Assembly (NCBI RefSeq): GCF_033096465.1
Contig: NZ_AP028156.1
Coordinates: 3,242,501 to 3,306,500, forward strand
From: Blautia luti
GTDB taxonomy: Bacteria; Bacillota; Clostridia; Lachnospirales; Lachnospiraceae
Reading direction: 5' to 3'
DNA: 64,000 nt
The notes under the pieces are model-generated. The model was not told where the DNA came from. It made no database searches and saw nothing but the letters and a program-made list of their open reading frames with translations. Of this stretch, positions 43,019-52,405 are shown piece after piece (position 1 is the stretch's first letter; each line of letters starts with the position of its first letter). The translations under genes and the position numbers were made by a program.

Positions 43019-43047
43019 TTGCAAAATCGCCCTTTCCAATTTATGAT
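43019..43047 (+). promoter_or_regulatory. Promoter of the ArsC/Spx-like gene
   Basis: TTGCAA (43019-43024), 17-nt spacer, TATGAT (43042-43047); the start codon is 74 nt downstream. Confidence 0.55.
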
Positions 43048-43120
43048 ATATCTATCTGGAACGATAATGGAAGTAATTACCTGTAAATAGTTACGATAAA
43101 TCTATACGAGGAGAATGTCT

Positions 43121-43474
43121 ATGAAAGTTTTAGTTTACCGCAAATGCAGTACCTGCATGAAAGCTCTGAAATGGCTGGATGAACACAATATCAGTTATGA
43201 AGAACGGGCTATTAAAGAAGAAAATCCTACCTATGAAGAATTAAAAGAATGGTACACCAAAAGTGGTCTTCCACTGAAGAAATTCTTTAATACAAGTGGG
43301 ATGCTCTATAAGGAAATGGGATTGAAAGATAAGTTAAAAGATATGTCTGAAGATGAACAGCTGAAGCTTCTTGCCACAGACGGAATGCTGGTGAAACGAC
43401 CGCTGGTGATCGGGGATGACTTTGTACTTACCGGATTTAAAGAAAAAGAATGGATTGAGGCTATGCACGTATAA
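43121..43474 (+). CDS. ArsC/Spx family protein (thioredoxin-fold reductase-like)
   Basis: A 117-residue protein starting MKVLVYRKCSTCMKAL with a CxxC-type Cys pair at about residues 9-12, as in the ArsC/YffB/Spx group. The body (GLPLKKFFNTSGMLYKEMGL ... LVKRPLVIGDDFVLTGFKE) is the usual ArsC fold. It could be a glutaredoxin-like reductase or a Spx-type regulator; Spx usually has a CxxC followed by a C-terminal RNAP-binding motif, which is not apparent here. The start at 43121 is chosen because GAGGAG lies 7 nt upstream, whereas the ATG at 43115 almost abuts it. Confidence 0.85.
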   Translation: MKVLVYRKCSTCMKALKWLDEHNISYEERAIKEENPTYEELKEWYTKSGLPLKKFFNTSGMLYKEMGLKDKLKDMSEDEQLKLLATDGMLVKRPLVIGDDFVLTGFKEKEWIEAMHV

Positions 43475-43510
43475 TGTGTATAGCCCAACACCAAGTTTAT
43501 CTACAATCTG

Positions 43511-43535
43511 ATGGCGGGAAATCCCGCCATTTTTT
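43511..43535 (+). terminator. Terminator of the ArsC/Spx-like gene
   Basis: ATGGCGGG-AAAT-CCCGCCAT followed by TTTTTT, 37 nt after the stop and abutting the convergent ureD stop. Confidence 0.9.
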
Positions 43536-44400
43536 ATCTCTGTTCTGTTTCGTATAACTTTTTGATTTTTTCCGCTACCTGCTGCAGTTTCTGAGCACGA
43601 TGACCGAAGATTCTCAATGCCAGATCTCCGGTTGTGAGACGGGTAACTCCGCCATCTATTTCTGAATCTTCGTCAAGAATCTGCCAGATTTTTTCCTGAA
43701 GTTCCAGATTGATTGTTGAATCTGCCGTTTTAACAGTTCCGGATTCCTGACTGCAGTTTTCACCATCTCTGCTGCAGATTTTAGAGAGAAACAGGTTTGC
43801 CATATGTGTGTAGCCCTCGTACATTCCGATTCCTTCCATGGGCATTTTGTCCGGTTCGTAGCGGGTGTTGTCGCGATAGATGAGTTTGTCCCCTCTGTAC
43901 AGCAGGACTTTTGAGGAGAATCTGCGGTACTGAAAGCGTTCATCGTGTGCATTTCGGCCGCAGGAGATAATCTCCAGCAGGAATAAACGAGAGGTTTCGT
44001 CTTCCAGATGGATAGTCATCTTGCTGTCAAAGGCTGACTGTGCAAAAGGAATAACCGGCTGGGGATAGTAGTATAATGTAGCGTTTTGGTCTACCTGTAC
44101 TTCAATAGTTCGGGCGGCTGAGCCTTCGTCCATTTTGTGGATTTTCTCAAAGGACTGGGACAGGACTTCCAGATCTGCACCTTCCTTTACATGGTAGGAA
44201 AATTCCTGGGAATCACCTGCCATAATTCCGGCGGAAGCACAGAGAGGCATTATCTGGATCCCACCGTTTTCTTTTTCGAAGGGCATCATAATCTTGTATG
44301 GTGCTGTGAAAGACAGATCTTCGAGAATGGTCTTGCCGTCTTTTAAGGCTGCGCAGGCGCTGATACGGGATATCTTTCCGAATTTGTTATCCATAGGCAT
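43534..44400 (-). CDS. ureD: Urease accessory protein UreD/UreH
   Basis: A 288-residue UreD. It binds apo-urease and, with UreF and UreG, delivers nickel to the active site. Characteristic stretches are PFEKENGGIQIMPLCASAGI, AGDSQEFSYHVKEGADLEV and FGHRAQKLQQV at the C-terminus. A start at 44394 (second ATG) is possible, as AAGGA lies 8 nt before it. Last gene of the urease operon, 6 nt after ureG. Confidence 0.9.
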   Translation of the reverse strand: MPMDNKFGKISRISACAALKDGKTILEDLSFTAPYKIMMPFEKENGGIQIMPLCASAGIMAGDSQEFSYHVKEGADLEVLSQSFEKIHKMDEGSAARTIEVQVDQNATLYYYPQPVIPFAQSAFDSKMTIHLEDETSRLFLLEIISCGRNAHDERFQYRRFSSKVLLYRGDKLIYRDNTRYEPDKMPMEGIGMYEGYTHMANLFLSKICSRDGENCSQESGTVKTADSTINLELQEKIWQILDEDSEIDGGVTRLTTGDLALRIFGHRAQKLQQVAEKIKKLYETEQR

Positions 44401-44406
44401 TTTCCT

Positions 44407-45015
44407 TTACATTCCTTCTAGGAGTACGTTTTTCTTGATCCACTCTACCACTTTATCTACATTCTCATCTCCGCGGATATTTGTAAACTGGAATGGTCTG
44501 TCACCACGCATTTTTCTGGAGTCTCTTTCCATTACTTCCAGACTTGCACCTACATATGGAGCCAGGTCTATCTTATTAATTACAAGAAGATCAGAACGTG
44601 TGATTCCAGGACCGCCTTTACGCGGAATCTTATCTCCTTCTGCTACATCAATGACGAAGATAGTTGCATCTACCAGCTCCGGACTGAATGTTGCAGACAG
44701 GTTATCTCCGCCGCTTTCGATGAAAAGAAGTTCAATATCAGGGAAGCGTTCCATCATCTCATCTACTGCTTCCAGATTCATGGAAGCATCTTCACGGATG
44801 GCTGTGTGAGGGCATCCGCCTGTCTCTACACCAATAATTCTTTCTACAGGAAGAACGCTGTTCTTTGCAAGGAACTGGGCATCTTCTTTTGTGTAGATAT
44901 CATTTGTGATGACACCAATACTGTAATCCTTTGCCATCTTTCTTGACAGTGCTTCAATAAGTGCTGTTTTTCCGGAACCTACCGGTCCGGCAACTCCGAT
45001 TTTTACGTATGACAT
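44407..45015 (-). CDS. ureG: Urease accessory GTPase UreG
   Basis: A 202-residue SIMIBI GTPase. Walker [11 protein letters not shown], the [15 protein letters not shown] switch with the CPH nickel-binding motif, [13 protein letters not shown] and [10 protein letters not shown] are all present. It uses GTP to drive nickel insertion into urease. Gap to ureF is 21 nt. Confidence 0.96.
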   Translation of the reverse strand: MSYVKIGVAGPVGSGKTALIEALSRKMAKDYSIGVITNDIYTKEDAQFLAKNSVLPVERIIGVETGGCPHTAIREDASMNLEAVDEMMERFPDIELLFIESGGDNLSATFSPELVDATIFVIDVAEGDKIPRKGGPGITRSDLLVINKIDLAPYVGASLEVMERDSRKMRGDRPFQFTNIRGDENVDKVVEWIKKNVLLEGM

Positions 45016-45036
45016 ACCGATTTCCTCTTTTCTTTC

Positions 45037-45729
45037 TTACGACATATATAATCTGGAATACAGCTTCTCGTGCTGGATTCCTCTGATATCAAATCCAGGT
45101 GCAGAGAGACATAAGTCCTCCTCGCTTCTGTTCATGATATCCTTTAATATCTCATCAAACTCACCATAACATCCGCTCAGAAGCTGCTGCCCGGATGTCT
45201 GGCTGAGTGGAATTGTTTTTACGCAGTTGGTGACGATTGCAGATGTCTGTGCGTATAGATAATGCGTCAGCGCTTCTTCCAGAGAAATCTGCATTTCCGC
45301 ACAAAAAACTCCGTAAATACAGCAATGATTTACTGCTTTTCCCTTTCTCGCATCCAGATATTCTCTGAAAATCCCTGTTTCACTGATGGAAAGCCCTAGC
45401 TTTTCAATGGTTTTTGCGAAACGGGAACCCATTTTTCTGGCGGCTTCTCTCTGTTCCATAGGAATTCTGGATGCTTCCAGAAGTTCTTCCAGGTACAGAA
45501 GTTCCTGCAGGTCTTTTTTCTCTGCGGCTTCGTATGCAAGTCTGGCTGCCAGAAGTTCTGTATATGCAAGGTTCCATTTGATTTTGTGAGTAATATACTC
45601 TCTGGCTGTGTCTGCATCGTGGACAATTCCACGCTGAATATAAGTTTCAAGTCCCTGGGAATGGGAATATCCTCCGATGGGAAACAGCGCATCATTTACC
45701 TGTAAAAGATAGAACTGTTTTTCTGACAT
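45037..45729 (-). CDS. ureF: Urease accessory protein UreF
   Basis: A 230-residue, helical UreF with the N-terminal LLQVNDALFPIGGYSHSQGLET, as in other UreF proteins, and the C-terminal TNCVKTIPLSQTSGQQLL. It bridges UreD and UreG in the maturation complex. Gap to ureE is 101 nt. Confidence 0.93.
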   Translation of the reverse strand: MSEKQFYLLQVNDALFPIGGYSHSQGLETYIQRGIVHDADTAREYITHKIKWNLAYTELLAARLAYEAAEKKDLQELLYLEELLEASRIPMEQREAARKMGSRFAKTIEKLGLSISETGIFREYLDARKGKAVNHCCIYGVFCAEMQISLEEALTHYLYAQTSAIVTNCVKTIPLSQTSGQQLLSGCYGEFDEILKDIMNRSEEDLCLSAPGFDIRGIQHEKLYSRLYMS

Positions 45730-45830
45730 GAAGAACCTCCATAATTAACATTGATTGTCTTAAATATTCAAATTTCAGTAAATACATTATCTGCCTTACA
45801 GTTTACTCATAACATTCCTTATAGTCATAT

Positions 45831-46307
45831 TTAATGATGATGATTATGAATACTTGCAGAAATTCTCTTGTCAAAGTCCAGCTTCAGCACTTCTTTCTCC
45901 GCCTGAACTCCATGGATTTTCTGAAGCATGACAAGCATGGGCTCGTTATAGATCGTGATAAACGAATCATTCTCTCCCCAGAAAAGCGGTGCGTGTCTGT
46001 TGCCGATTTCGTAGCAGACCTTTGCAGACATTTTCTCATGTCCGGGAGTCAGAGAAACACGGATAACTTCGCATGGCGGTGTATTTACCACTACAAGCTT
46101 CTCATTATCTGCGTAGATCACATCATCCTGATACAGACCTCTGGCGAGAATGGAATCGTCCATGCGGATTCCCACTTCTGTTCCTTTGTCTGTTGTTTTT
46201 TTATGTATTTTCTTGAATGCTTCGTGCCATTCAATATCTACATATTCTATTGTTTTTCCTGTAGTATCAAAGTCATGAAGCTTTCCTAAAACCTGTTCAC
46301 ACAGCAT
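45831..46307 (-). CDS. ureE: Urease accessory nickel chaperone UreE
   Basis: A 158-residue UreE with the peptide-binding N-terminal domain and the metal-binding C-terminal domain (GNRHAPLFWGEND with conserved His). It ends in HNHHH, a short His tail that would add nickel sites. It hands nickel to UreG. Confidence 0.93.
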   Translation of the reverse strand: MLCEQVLGKLHDFDTTGKTIEYVDIEWHEAFKKIHKKTTDKGTEVGIRMDDSILARGLYQDDVIYADNEKLVVVNTPPCEVIRVSLTPGHEKMSAKVCYEIGNRHAPLFWGENDSFITIYNEPMLVMLQKIHGVQAEKEVLKLDFDKRISASIHNHHH

Positions 46308-46356
46308 TATTTTTGACCTCCTGAATCCGATAAAAATTTCTTATCAGATTTATTTC

Positions 46357-46863
46357 TTACCAAATCTGAAGTAACATCATAACTCCAGGAACCCATGCAG
46401 TTACGATTCCTTCAAATACCTGAAGATATGGAACGAATTTTCCCAGTTTCTTTCCGCAGATGTCTTCTACAAAAGCAGTTCCCCAGAGAATTGCCCACAG
46501 ATACCAGATTGCTGCCCAACGCAGATCCGGTGTGATTCCCAGTGCAGTGCTTCCTGTAAATCCCTCGATTGTACCGAAAATCACTGCATTGATGGCTACA
46601 AAAGTAGAAAACCATGCAAATGGAATCGGGCTTGCTTTCAGGAATTTACTCAGAGCTACGAAAAGATAGGTAAAGCAGAACAGTAATCCTGTTCCTGCTG
46701 CATAATAATTGCCCTGCACCAGATTGACAAAGTTAATAAATAAAGAAAGACCACCTGTAAAGATGTTCATAATGGCGGTTGATTTTCCGTCTACATTGTA
46801 TAAAGAACACATACCGTTGTTGATCAGTACGATTCCTACGAATAAAAGACAAACTCCTAACAT
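46357..46863 (-). CDS. ureI: AmiS/UreI-like urea channel
   Basis: A 168-residue six-helix protein of the AmiS/UreI family: LGVCLLFVGIVLINNGMC, YAAGTGLLFCFTYLFVALS, SPIPFAWFSTFVAINAVIF, DLRWAAIWYLWAILWG. Relatives conduct urea or short amides across the inner membrane; H. pylori UreI is acid-gated. The ATG at 46863 has GGAG 9 nt upstream; the frame to 46989 has no such site. It sits inside the urease operon between ureC and ureE, which strongly supports urea import as its role. Confidence 0.85.
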   Translation of the reverse strand: MLGVCLLFVGIVLINNGMCSLYNVDGKSTAIMNIFTGGLSLFINFVNLVQGNYYAAGTGLLFCFTYLFVALSKFLKASPIPFAWFSTFVAINAVIFGTIEGFTGSTALGITPDLRWAAIWYLWAILWGTAFVEDICGKKLGKFVPYLQVFEGIVTAWVPGVMMLLQIW

Positions 46864-46908
46864 AATATTCTCTCCTGCTTTTTCAGTATATTTTTCTGTT
46901 AAATCTGA

Positions 46909-46979
46909 CAGGACTGTCATTATATTGTTTGGTAAGTTCTTATAAAAGTTCTCACAAAACTCCATAAATAACAGTCCTG
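46909..46979 (-). other. Inverted repeat between ureC and ureI
   Basis: CAGGACTGT (46909-46917) and ACAGTCCTG (46971-46979) flank a 53-nt loop in the 167-nt gap. No T-run. It may affect relative expression of ureC and the downstream genes. Confidence 0.4.
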
Positions 46980-47030
46980 CGAATATCATTTTTATGATCA
47001 GATAACCAGAATGTAATGGTTTAAAGTTGT

Positions 47031-48752
47031 TTAGAACAGACTGTAAAGCTGTGTCAGTGGAAGCTTCTCTGCCGGTTTGGAAGTGATCTCTTCGCCGTCA
47101 ACAGTAACCTTATATGTCTCCGGATCTACTGTCAGTTCCGGTGTTCTGTCGTTAAATACCATATCTTTTTTGCTGATATTTCTGCATCCCTTTACAGGTA
47201 CTACAGTTTTCTCAAGACCGTATTTCTCTTTTACATTCTCATCCATGGCAGCCTGGGATACAAAGGTCAGGCAGGCTTCGTTCTTAGCTTTTCCATGAGC
47301 TGCAAACATTGGCTGATAGAGAACCGGCTGTGTAGTCGGAATGGATGCATTTGCATCGCCCATCTTAGATGCAATGATCATACCGCCTTTGATGATAATA
47401 TCCGGTTTTGCACCAAAGAATACAGGATTCCAGAGAACGAGGTCTGCGAATTTACCTTCTTCCACAGAGCCCACATACTGGGAAATACCGTGTGTGATTG
47501 CCGGGTTGATGGTATATTTGGAGATATAACGTTTTACACGGAAGTTGTCATTGTCATGTTCTGCATCTTCCGGAAGTGCACCTCTCTCATCTTTCATCTT
47601 ACTTGCTGTCTGCCAGGTACGTGTAATAACCTCACCTACACGTCCCATAGCCTGAGAGTCAGAGCTCATCATACTGAAGATACCCATATCATGAAGAACA
47701 TCCTCTGCTGCGATTGTCTCAGGACGGATTCGGGAATCTGCAAATGCAACATCTTCCGGGATTCTCTTGTCAAGATGATGGCAGACCATAAGCATATCCA
47801 GATGCTCATCCAAAGTGTTTACTGTATATGGCATTGTTGGGTTTGTGGAGGATGGCAGTACGTTCGGAGCTGCTGCTGCGCGGATGATATCTGGTGCATG
47901 TCCACCGCCTGCACCCTCTGTATGATAAGTGTGGATGGTTCTGCCGCCGATGGCTGCAAGTGTATCTTCCACACATCCACCTTCATTTAATGTGTCTGTA
48001 TGGATGGCAACCTGTACATCATATTCATCTGCCACATTCAGACAGTGATTGATAACTGCAGGTGTTGCACCCCAGTCCTCATGAATCTTCAGTCCCATAG
48101 CTCCGGCCTTGACCTGCTCAATGAGAGGAGCTTCGTCTGAGCAGTTACCTTTTCCAAGGAAACCTAAGTTCATCGGGTATTCCTCGGCTGCCTTTAACAT
48201 CATTTTTAAGTTCCATGGTCCAGGTGTACAGGTAGTCGCATTTGTACCGTCTGCAGGGCCTGTACCACCACCGATCATAGTAGTTACACCGCTGTATAAT
48301 GCACAGTCGATCTGCTGCGGACTGATGAAATGGATATGGGTATCAATTCCACCTGCAGTTACGATCATTCCCTCTCCTGCAAGTGCTTCTGTAGATGCGC
48401 CCACTGTCATTCCAGGTGTGACGCCATCCATGATGTCCGGGTTTCCGGCTTTACCGATTCCTGCGATCTTGCCGTCTTTGATACCAATATCTGCCTTTAC
48501 GATTCCTGTGGAGTCTACGATCAATGCATTAGTAATTACCAGATCCAGATCTCCGTCTTTACTGCAGGTTTTTACAGACTGTCCCATACCGTCGCGAATT
48601 GTCTTGCCGCCGCCGAACTTTACTTCGTCTCCATAGGTTGTATAATCTTTTTCTACCTCGATCACAAGGCTTGTATCTGCCAGACGTACCTTATCTCCTG
48701 TAGTCGGGCCATACATTGCCGCATATTTGCTTCCGGAAATTTTTGTACTCAT
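47031..48752 (-). CDS. ureC: Urease subunit alpha
   Basis: A 573-residue catalytic subunit that hydrolyses urea to ammonia and carbamate. The nickel ligands and acid/base residues are visible: IDTHIHF (two His), the carbamylated Lys in [41 protein letters not shown] (the flap His) and [13 protein letters not shown] with the metal-binding Asp. Length and motifs match typical UreC. AGGAGG lies before the ATG. Confidence 0.97.
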   Translation of the reverse strand: MSTKISGSKYAAMYGPTTGDKVRLADTSLVIEVEKDYTTYGDEVKFGGGKTIRDGMGQSVKTCSKDGDLDLVITNALIVDSTGIVKADIGIKDGKIAGIGKAGNPDIMDGVTPGMTVGASTEALAGEGMIVTAGGIDTHIHFISPQQIDCALYSGVTTMIGGGTGPADGTNATTCTPGPWNLKMMLKAAEEYPMNLGFLGKGNCSDEAPLIEQVKAGAMGLKIHEDWGATPAVINHCLNVADEYDVQVAIHTDTLNEGGCVEDTLAAIGGRTIHTYHTEGAGGGHAPDIIRAAAAPNVLPSSTNPTMPYTVNTLDEHLDMLMVCHHLDKRIPEDVAFADSRIRPETIAAEDVLHDMGIFSMMSSDSQAMGRVGEVITRTWQTASKMKDERGALPEDAEHDNDNFRVKRYISKYTINPAITHGISQYVGSVEEGKFADLVLWNPVFFGAKPDIIIKGGMIIASKMGDANASIPTTQPVLYQPMFAAHGKAKNEACLTFVSQAAMDENVKEKYGLEKTVVPVKGCRNISKKDMVFNDRTPELTVDPETYKVTVDGEEITSKPAEKLPLTQLYSLF

Positions 48753-48764
48753 TGTTGTCCCTCC

Positions 48765-49130
48765 TTACAGAAATCCTTTTAATTTCGCAGTTTCCATGGA
48801 TGCTGCTTTTGTATCATCAGTTGCCTGGGCGCGGGTAAGGTCATTCAGTCCGAATACTCTCTGTCTGCCGCCCATTTCTGTAAGCTGAACCTCTTTTTCT
48901 TCACCCGGCTCAAATCTTACAGATGTTCCTGAAGGAATGTCCAGATGATATCCATAGGCTTTTTCCCTGTCAAAAGAAAGGCATTTATTTACTTCAAAGA
49001 AATGAAAATGAGAACCGACCTGAACCGGTCTGTCGCCTTTGTTTGCCACTGTTACTGTCACTGTTTTCTTGCCTTCATTAAGTGTGATCTCACGATCTGC
49101 GGCCATAATTTCACCGATCTTCATGCTCAT
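48765..49130 (-). CDS. ureB: Urease subunit beta
   Basis: A 121-residue urease beta with the family patterns [18 protein letters not shown] and [20 protein letters not shown]. It packs against UreA and UreC in the (ABC)3 trimer. Spacing is 8 nt to ureA and 12 nt to ureC. Confidence 0.96.
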   Translation of the reverse strand: MSMKIGEIMAADREITLNEGKKTVTVTVANKGDRPVQVGSHFHFFEVNKCLSFDREKAYGYHLDIPSGTSVRFEPGEEKEVQLTEMGGRQRVFGLNDLTRAQATDDTKAASMETAKLKGFL

Positions 49131-49138
49131 TCTCCTCC

Positions 49139-49441
49139 TTACTGAATTGGATTATGTACTGTCACAAGCTTGGTTCCATCCGGAAATGTTGCCTCTACCT
49201 GAACTTCACCGATCATATCAGCAACACCGTCCATTACGTCATCCTTTGTAAGGATCTTGGTTCCAAGCTGCATCAGCTCTACTACTGTTTTACCATCTCT
49301 TGCAAGCTCCAGGAGTTCAGAACTGATATACGCAAGTGCCTCCACGTAATTCAGTTTCAGACCTCTTTCCTTTCTCTCTTTTGCAAGATTTCCTGCCATA
49401 TGAAGCATTAATTTTTCCTGTTCTTTGGGATTCAGCCTCAT
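49139..49441 (-). CDS. ureA: Urease subunit gamma
   Basis: A 100-residue urease gamma ([34 protein letters not shown], EGxx-type dimer region and the [16 protein letters not shown] tail). First gene of the operon, with GGAGG before the ATG and a TATAAT box 27 nt upstream. Confidence 0.96.
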   Translation of the reverse strand: MRLNPKEQEKLMLHMAGNLAKERKERGLKLNYVEALAYISSELLELARDGKTVVELMQLGTKILTKDDVMDGVADMIGEVQVEATFPDGTKLVTVHNPIQ

Positions 49442-49467
49442 GATATTCCTCCTCTCGAATTGTGCGG

Positions 49468-49473
49468 ATTATA
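49468..49473 (-). promoter_or_regulatory. -10 box of the urease operon
   Basis: TATAAT on the minus strand, 27 nt before ureA and just past the terminator of the upstream MATE gene. No good -35 hexamer is seen at 17 nt, so a regulator may help; I saw no GlnR or NikR type site in the short upstream space. Confidence 0.5.
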
Positions 49474-49501
49474 ATATGTAAAAATCCTCGCAGTACACAA
49501 A

Positions 49502-49549
49502 AAAGAGCAGACAATGGGATTCTTTCTCAGACCCCATTGTCTGCTCTTT
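49502..49549 (-). terminator. Intrinsic terminator of the MATE gene upstream of ureA
   Basis: Perfect 17-bp arms (49502-49518 with 49533-49549), 14-nt loop, and TTTTTTG on the minus strand. Confidence 0.9.
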
Positions 49550-49590
49550 GTACGAAAATTTTTATATAGGGGATTATAACTTGTGTTTCT

Positions 49591-50958
49591 TTAATGGTCA
49601 AGATGTTTTTTGCGAATTTTTATTTCCAACATTCTGGCAGACTTTCGGATGCACCACAGGCATGTCGGAAAAATATAGCAGGTTGCTGTGATCCAGGCAG
49701 TCTGGTCTGCGAAGCAGATGGCTGTAAAGCCAAAAGTTCCTACAAATCCAAGACAGACAACTGTTCTGGCGATCATTTCTGTTACGCCGGAGAAAACGGC
49801 TCTACCAGAATATCCAAGTCCCTGAGTTACCATACGGGCGACATTGAGAATACCAAGACTCCAGTAGAAAAATCCCATACATCTGAGGTATTTGGCAGAG
49901 GCATCCAAAACTGCCACCGCACTCTTTCCAACAAACAGCATAGAAAGTGTACGCCCTGCAAAAATCAGTAAAATTCCCGCCGCAATACCATATCCTACTC
50001 CCACTGTAATACCACACCGCAATCCTTTCTTAATCCTGTCAGACTGTCCTGCTCCCAGATTTTGGCTGCAGAATACAGATGCAGATGTTGCGATAGCATC
50101 AAATGGACACATGGTAAACTGCTTAATCTTCATTGCTGCAGTAAAGGCTGATACATATGTACTTCCAAGCCCGTTATTGGCAGACTGCATAACCATACTT
50201 CCGATAGCTGTGATGGAGAACTGAAGTCCCGTAGGCATTCCCATTGCCAGAAGTTCCTTTACTGCATCCCTCTTTATTACCCTGTTTTCTTTCTTGAGCC
50301 ACAGAAGTTTCATCTTGCGGATGATAAAAATAAGGCACAAGATTCCACTGATCGCCTGTGCGGAAATGGTTGCAATGGCAGCTCCGGCACATCCAAGTTT
50401 CAGCACTACGATACAGAATAAATCCAGAAAAATGTTCAGAACAGCAGATAACGCCAGAAATATAAACGGTGTCCTGCTGTCTCCCACTGACCGCAAAATA
50501 CTGGACAGGTAGTTATATAAAATCGTAAAGGGAATCCCCAGGAAAATGATTAGCAGATAACTATATGCATTGTCATAAATGTCCTCTGGTACAGATAAAA
50601 TATGCAGAATCTGAGGACATAAAACACTGCATAATGCTGTCAGGATCACTGCGATTCCTGCACATAATACAGCTCCATTAAAGATATAATCCCGCATTTT
50701 TTCTATTTTCTCTGCACCGAAATATTTAGCTACAGGAACACCAAAGCCTGTACAGCTTCCCATGCAGAATCCCAGTACCAGAAACTGAATACTGCTGCTG
50801 GCTCCTACACTTGCCAGTGCTTTTGCGCCAAGAATCTGGCCTACGATCGCAGCATCAATAATATTATAGGTCTGTTGCAGCAAATTTCCTAACAGTAAAG
50901 GAAACGCGAACTGTAACATCAGTTTCAGCGGATTGCCTTTTATCATAGATGTTGTCAT
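49591..50958 (-). CDS. MATE family efflux transporter
   Basis: A 455-residue MATE pump with twelve helices: NLLQQTYNIIDAAIVGQILG near the N-terminus, SSILRSVGDSRTP at the first half-turn and MVTQGLGYSGRA at the second. It is clearly diverged from the copies at 1-790, 5186-6526 and 52406-53782, so this is not a recent tandem duplication. A GGGG-containing site is 9 nt before the ATG. Its terminator separates it from ureA. Substrate unknown. Confidence 0.9.
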   Translation of the reverse strand: MTTSMIKGNPLKLMLQFAFPLLLGNLLQQTYNIIDAAIVGQILGAKALASVGASSSIQFLVLGFCMGSCTGFGVPVAKYFGAEKIEKMRDYIFNGAVLCAGIAVILTALCSVLCPQILHILSVPEDIYDNAYSYLLIIFLGIPFTILYNYLSSILRSVGDSRTPFIFLALSAVLNIFLDLFCIVVLKLGCAGAAIATISAQAISGILCLIFIIRKMKLLWLKKENRVIKRDAVKELLAMGMPTGLQFSITAIGSMVMQSANNGLGSTYVSAFTAAMKIKQFTMCPFDAIATSASVFCSQNLGAGQSDRIKKGLRCGITVGVGYGIAAGILLIFAGRTLSMLFVGKSAVAVLDASAKYLRCMGFFYWSLGILNVARMVTQGLGYSGRAVFSGVTEMIARTVVCLGFVGTFGFTAICFADQTAWITATCYIFPTCLWCIRKSARMLEIKIRKKHLDH

Positions 50959-51123
50959 TTCTATTTACCCCGTTTTCTATACTGTACGAAGCAGAAAAAT
51001 TCTTAGCCTCTACTGTCTAATATGGTCAACAGCAAACAGAGACTTTTTCAGCACAGTCTTACTATATCATAGCAAAATCGTGATGAGTTTCAATAAAATA
51101 TTTTGACATTTTTTTATACTATT

Positions 51124-51260
51124 TTATCTTTTATAATCGCAAACAGCCAAAAGGCAGATGAGATTATAGGAGGTCTCCACGTATTGCTGTTCTTCCATCT
51201 GGATGTCTGTCAGGAGTTTATGTATAAGAGTTCTAAATATGCTTTTTGCAAGATGTGCGT
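51124..51260 (-). pseudogene. Decayed fragment resembling the adjacent coat protein's C-terminus
   Basis: On the minus strand this stretch reads LIHKLLTDIQMEEQQYVETS, close to VRKLLADIQIEEQNHAEMLY at the end of the intact coat gene 330 nt away. The upstream part has no recognisable N-terminus. The rest of the 50959-51588 gap is AT-rich with no other gene that I can support; a plus-strand frame at 51103-51477 is low-complexity and lacks a ribosome site. Confidence 0.4.
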
Positions 51261-51481
51261 CACAATTTATGGGAAATTTTGTTCGAATAAGGGCGTCGTA
51301 GCGGGTTACGGAAACCAAATTCGGGCAAAATATATCGCAAAGTGGGGCGTGCAGATTATGGGAATGATTTTTCAAACACGCTCTAGCAATTATCTTATGG
51401 CTTCTATCATGACAAATTTTACAAAATTTTTCATAAAATATCCCAACATTTATACCATCATATTTTTTGTAAAATAAGATG

Positions 51482-51525
51482 TACCTGGCAAGAGACAGTC
51501 AAAACCAATTGTCTCTTGTCAGGTA
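51482..51525 (-). terminator. Terminator-like hairpin after the coat protein gene
   Basis: TACCTGGCAAGAGACA (51482-51497) pairs with TGTCTCTTGTCAGGTA (51510-51525), one mismatch; weak T-tail on the minus strand. Confidence 0.6.
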
Positions 51526-51588
51526 ATTATAGCAGTCCTGGTATAGAATTTTCCCAATATGCTACTCTGCTCAATGCCTTAAGACTTC

Positions 51589-52047
51589 TTATGCCATTCC
51601 ATTCACTGTTTTATACTTATACAGCATCTCCGCATGATTCTGCTCCTCAATCTGGATATCTGCCAGCAGCTTGCGTACACCACTATCGCCAAAGGCAAAT
51701 ACATCATCATTGTATGTTCCTGACACTAGCTTCTCTGTACCAATACAGTCTGTTGCAAGAAACGCATCGTGTTGTTTATCTTCCGGTGAACTCATGGCTG
51801 TATAGACTGCTTTTGGCTGATAGTCTCTGCCTGATCTGTCATTACAGTTACATTCAGGCACACTTCCGGAAAGAATCATTGACAAAGACTCATAATGCTT
51901 CTGTTCTTCCTGCTGGATATTCCGGAAAAGATTTTTAAGCTCCGGGTCTCTGGCCTGTTCTGCGTATTTTCCATACTTTTCCACACAGCTTTTCTCTTGT
52001 GTCTGAAGATCTTCGATTACTGAACGTTCCTTTTCTTTTAAAATCAT
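51589..52047 (-). CDS. Spore coat protein, CotF/ferritin-like
   Basis: A 152-residue, mostly helical protein. The N-terminal half (EDLQTQEKSCVEKYGKYAEQ, LFRNIQQEEQKHYESL) and the C-terminal LLADIQIEEQNHAEMLYKYK are the two halves of a CotF-like four-helix bundle, with a Gly/Asn/Cys linker (PECNCNDRSGRDY) between. Such proteins are coat components in Clostridia and imply that the host sporulates. A decayed near copy of the end of this gene lies downstream. Confidence 0.8.
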   Translation of the reverse strand: MILKEKERSVIEDLQTQEKSCVEKYGKYAEQARDPELKNLFRNIQQEEQKHYESLSMILSGSVPECNCNDRSGRDYQPKAVYTAMSSPEDKQHDAFLATDCIGTEKLVSGTYNDDVFAFGDSGVRKLLADIQIEEQNHAEMLYKYKTVNGMA

Positions 52048-52165
52048 AGTCTGTTGTCTCCTTTTTTAAGAAATACTGTATTTTGTTACATGAAAATAGT
52101 ATGGATAAAAAATGCTTTTTTATTCTCTGTATCATGACTTATGACAATTTCAGAGAATATTTTGT

Positions 52166-52308
52166 GTTACTGTTCACATGCCACTGTCCCGCGAGGTGTT
52201 TTGGCATGAATATGCCAAAATCCCGAGACATACAAGCCAAAATTCCATTGCCGCAGGCAATCTGGAATGAATTTTGGCTACGTTACTGTGAACGGAGTGA
52301 ACAGTAAC
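52166..52308. repeat. Structured inverted-repeat element (candidate MITE/REP-like repeat)
   Basis: A 143-nt block is closed by a perfect 12-bp inverted repeat GTTACTGTTCAC (52166-52177) / GTGAACAGTAAC (52297-52308). Inside are a TTTTGGCAT/ATGCCAAAA hairpin and an AGCCAAAATTCCATT/GGAATGAATTTTGGCT stem. The right arm can also fold on a closer GTTACTGT at 52282, so two exclusive folds exist. No frame runs through it. It fills the gap before the plus-strand MATE gene. Confidence 0.6.
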
Positions 52309-52405
52309 TATTTTGTTCCAACACCACTGTATCAGAGTGAATTTCTGTTTACTTTATGATATACTTATATGCACGATAAAACTTTTAAACTTAGGAAGAT
52401 TTATA

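Noticed and set aside
51103..51477. Plus-strand 124-codon frame in the gap before the coat gene
   Set aside because: Low-complexity Phe/Ile/Lys-rich sequence, no ribosome-binding site, no homology seen; the minus strand explains part of it as a coat-gene fragment.
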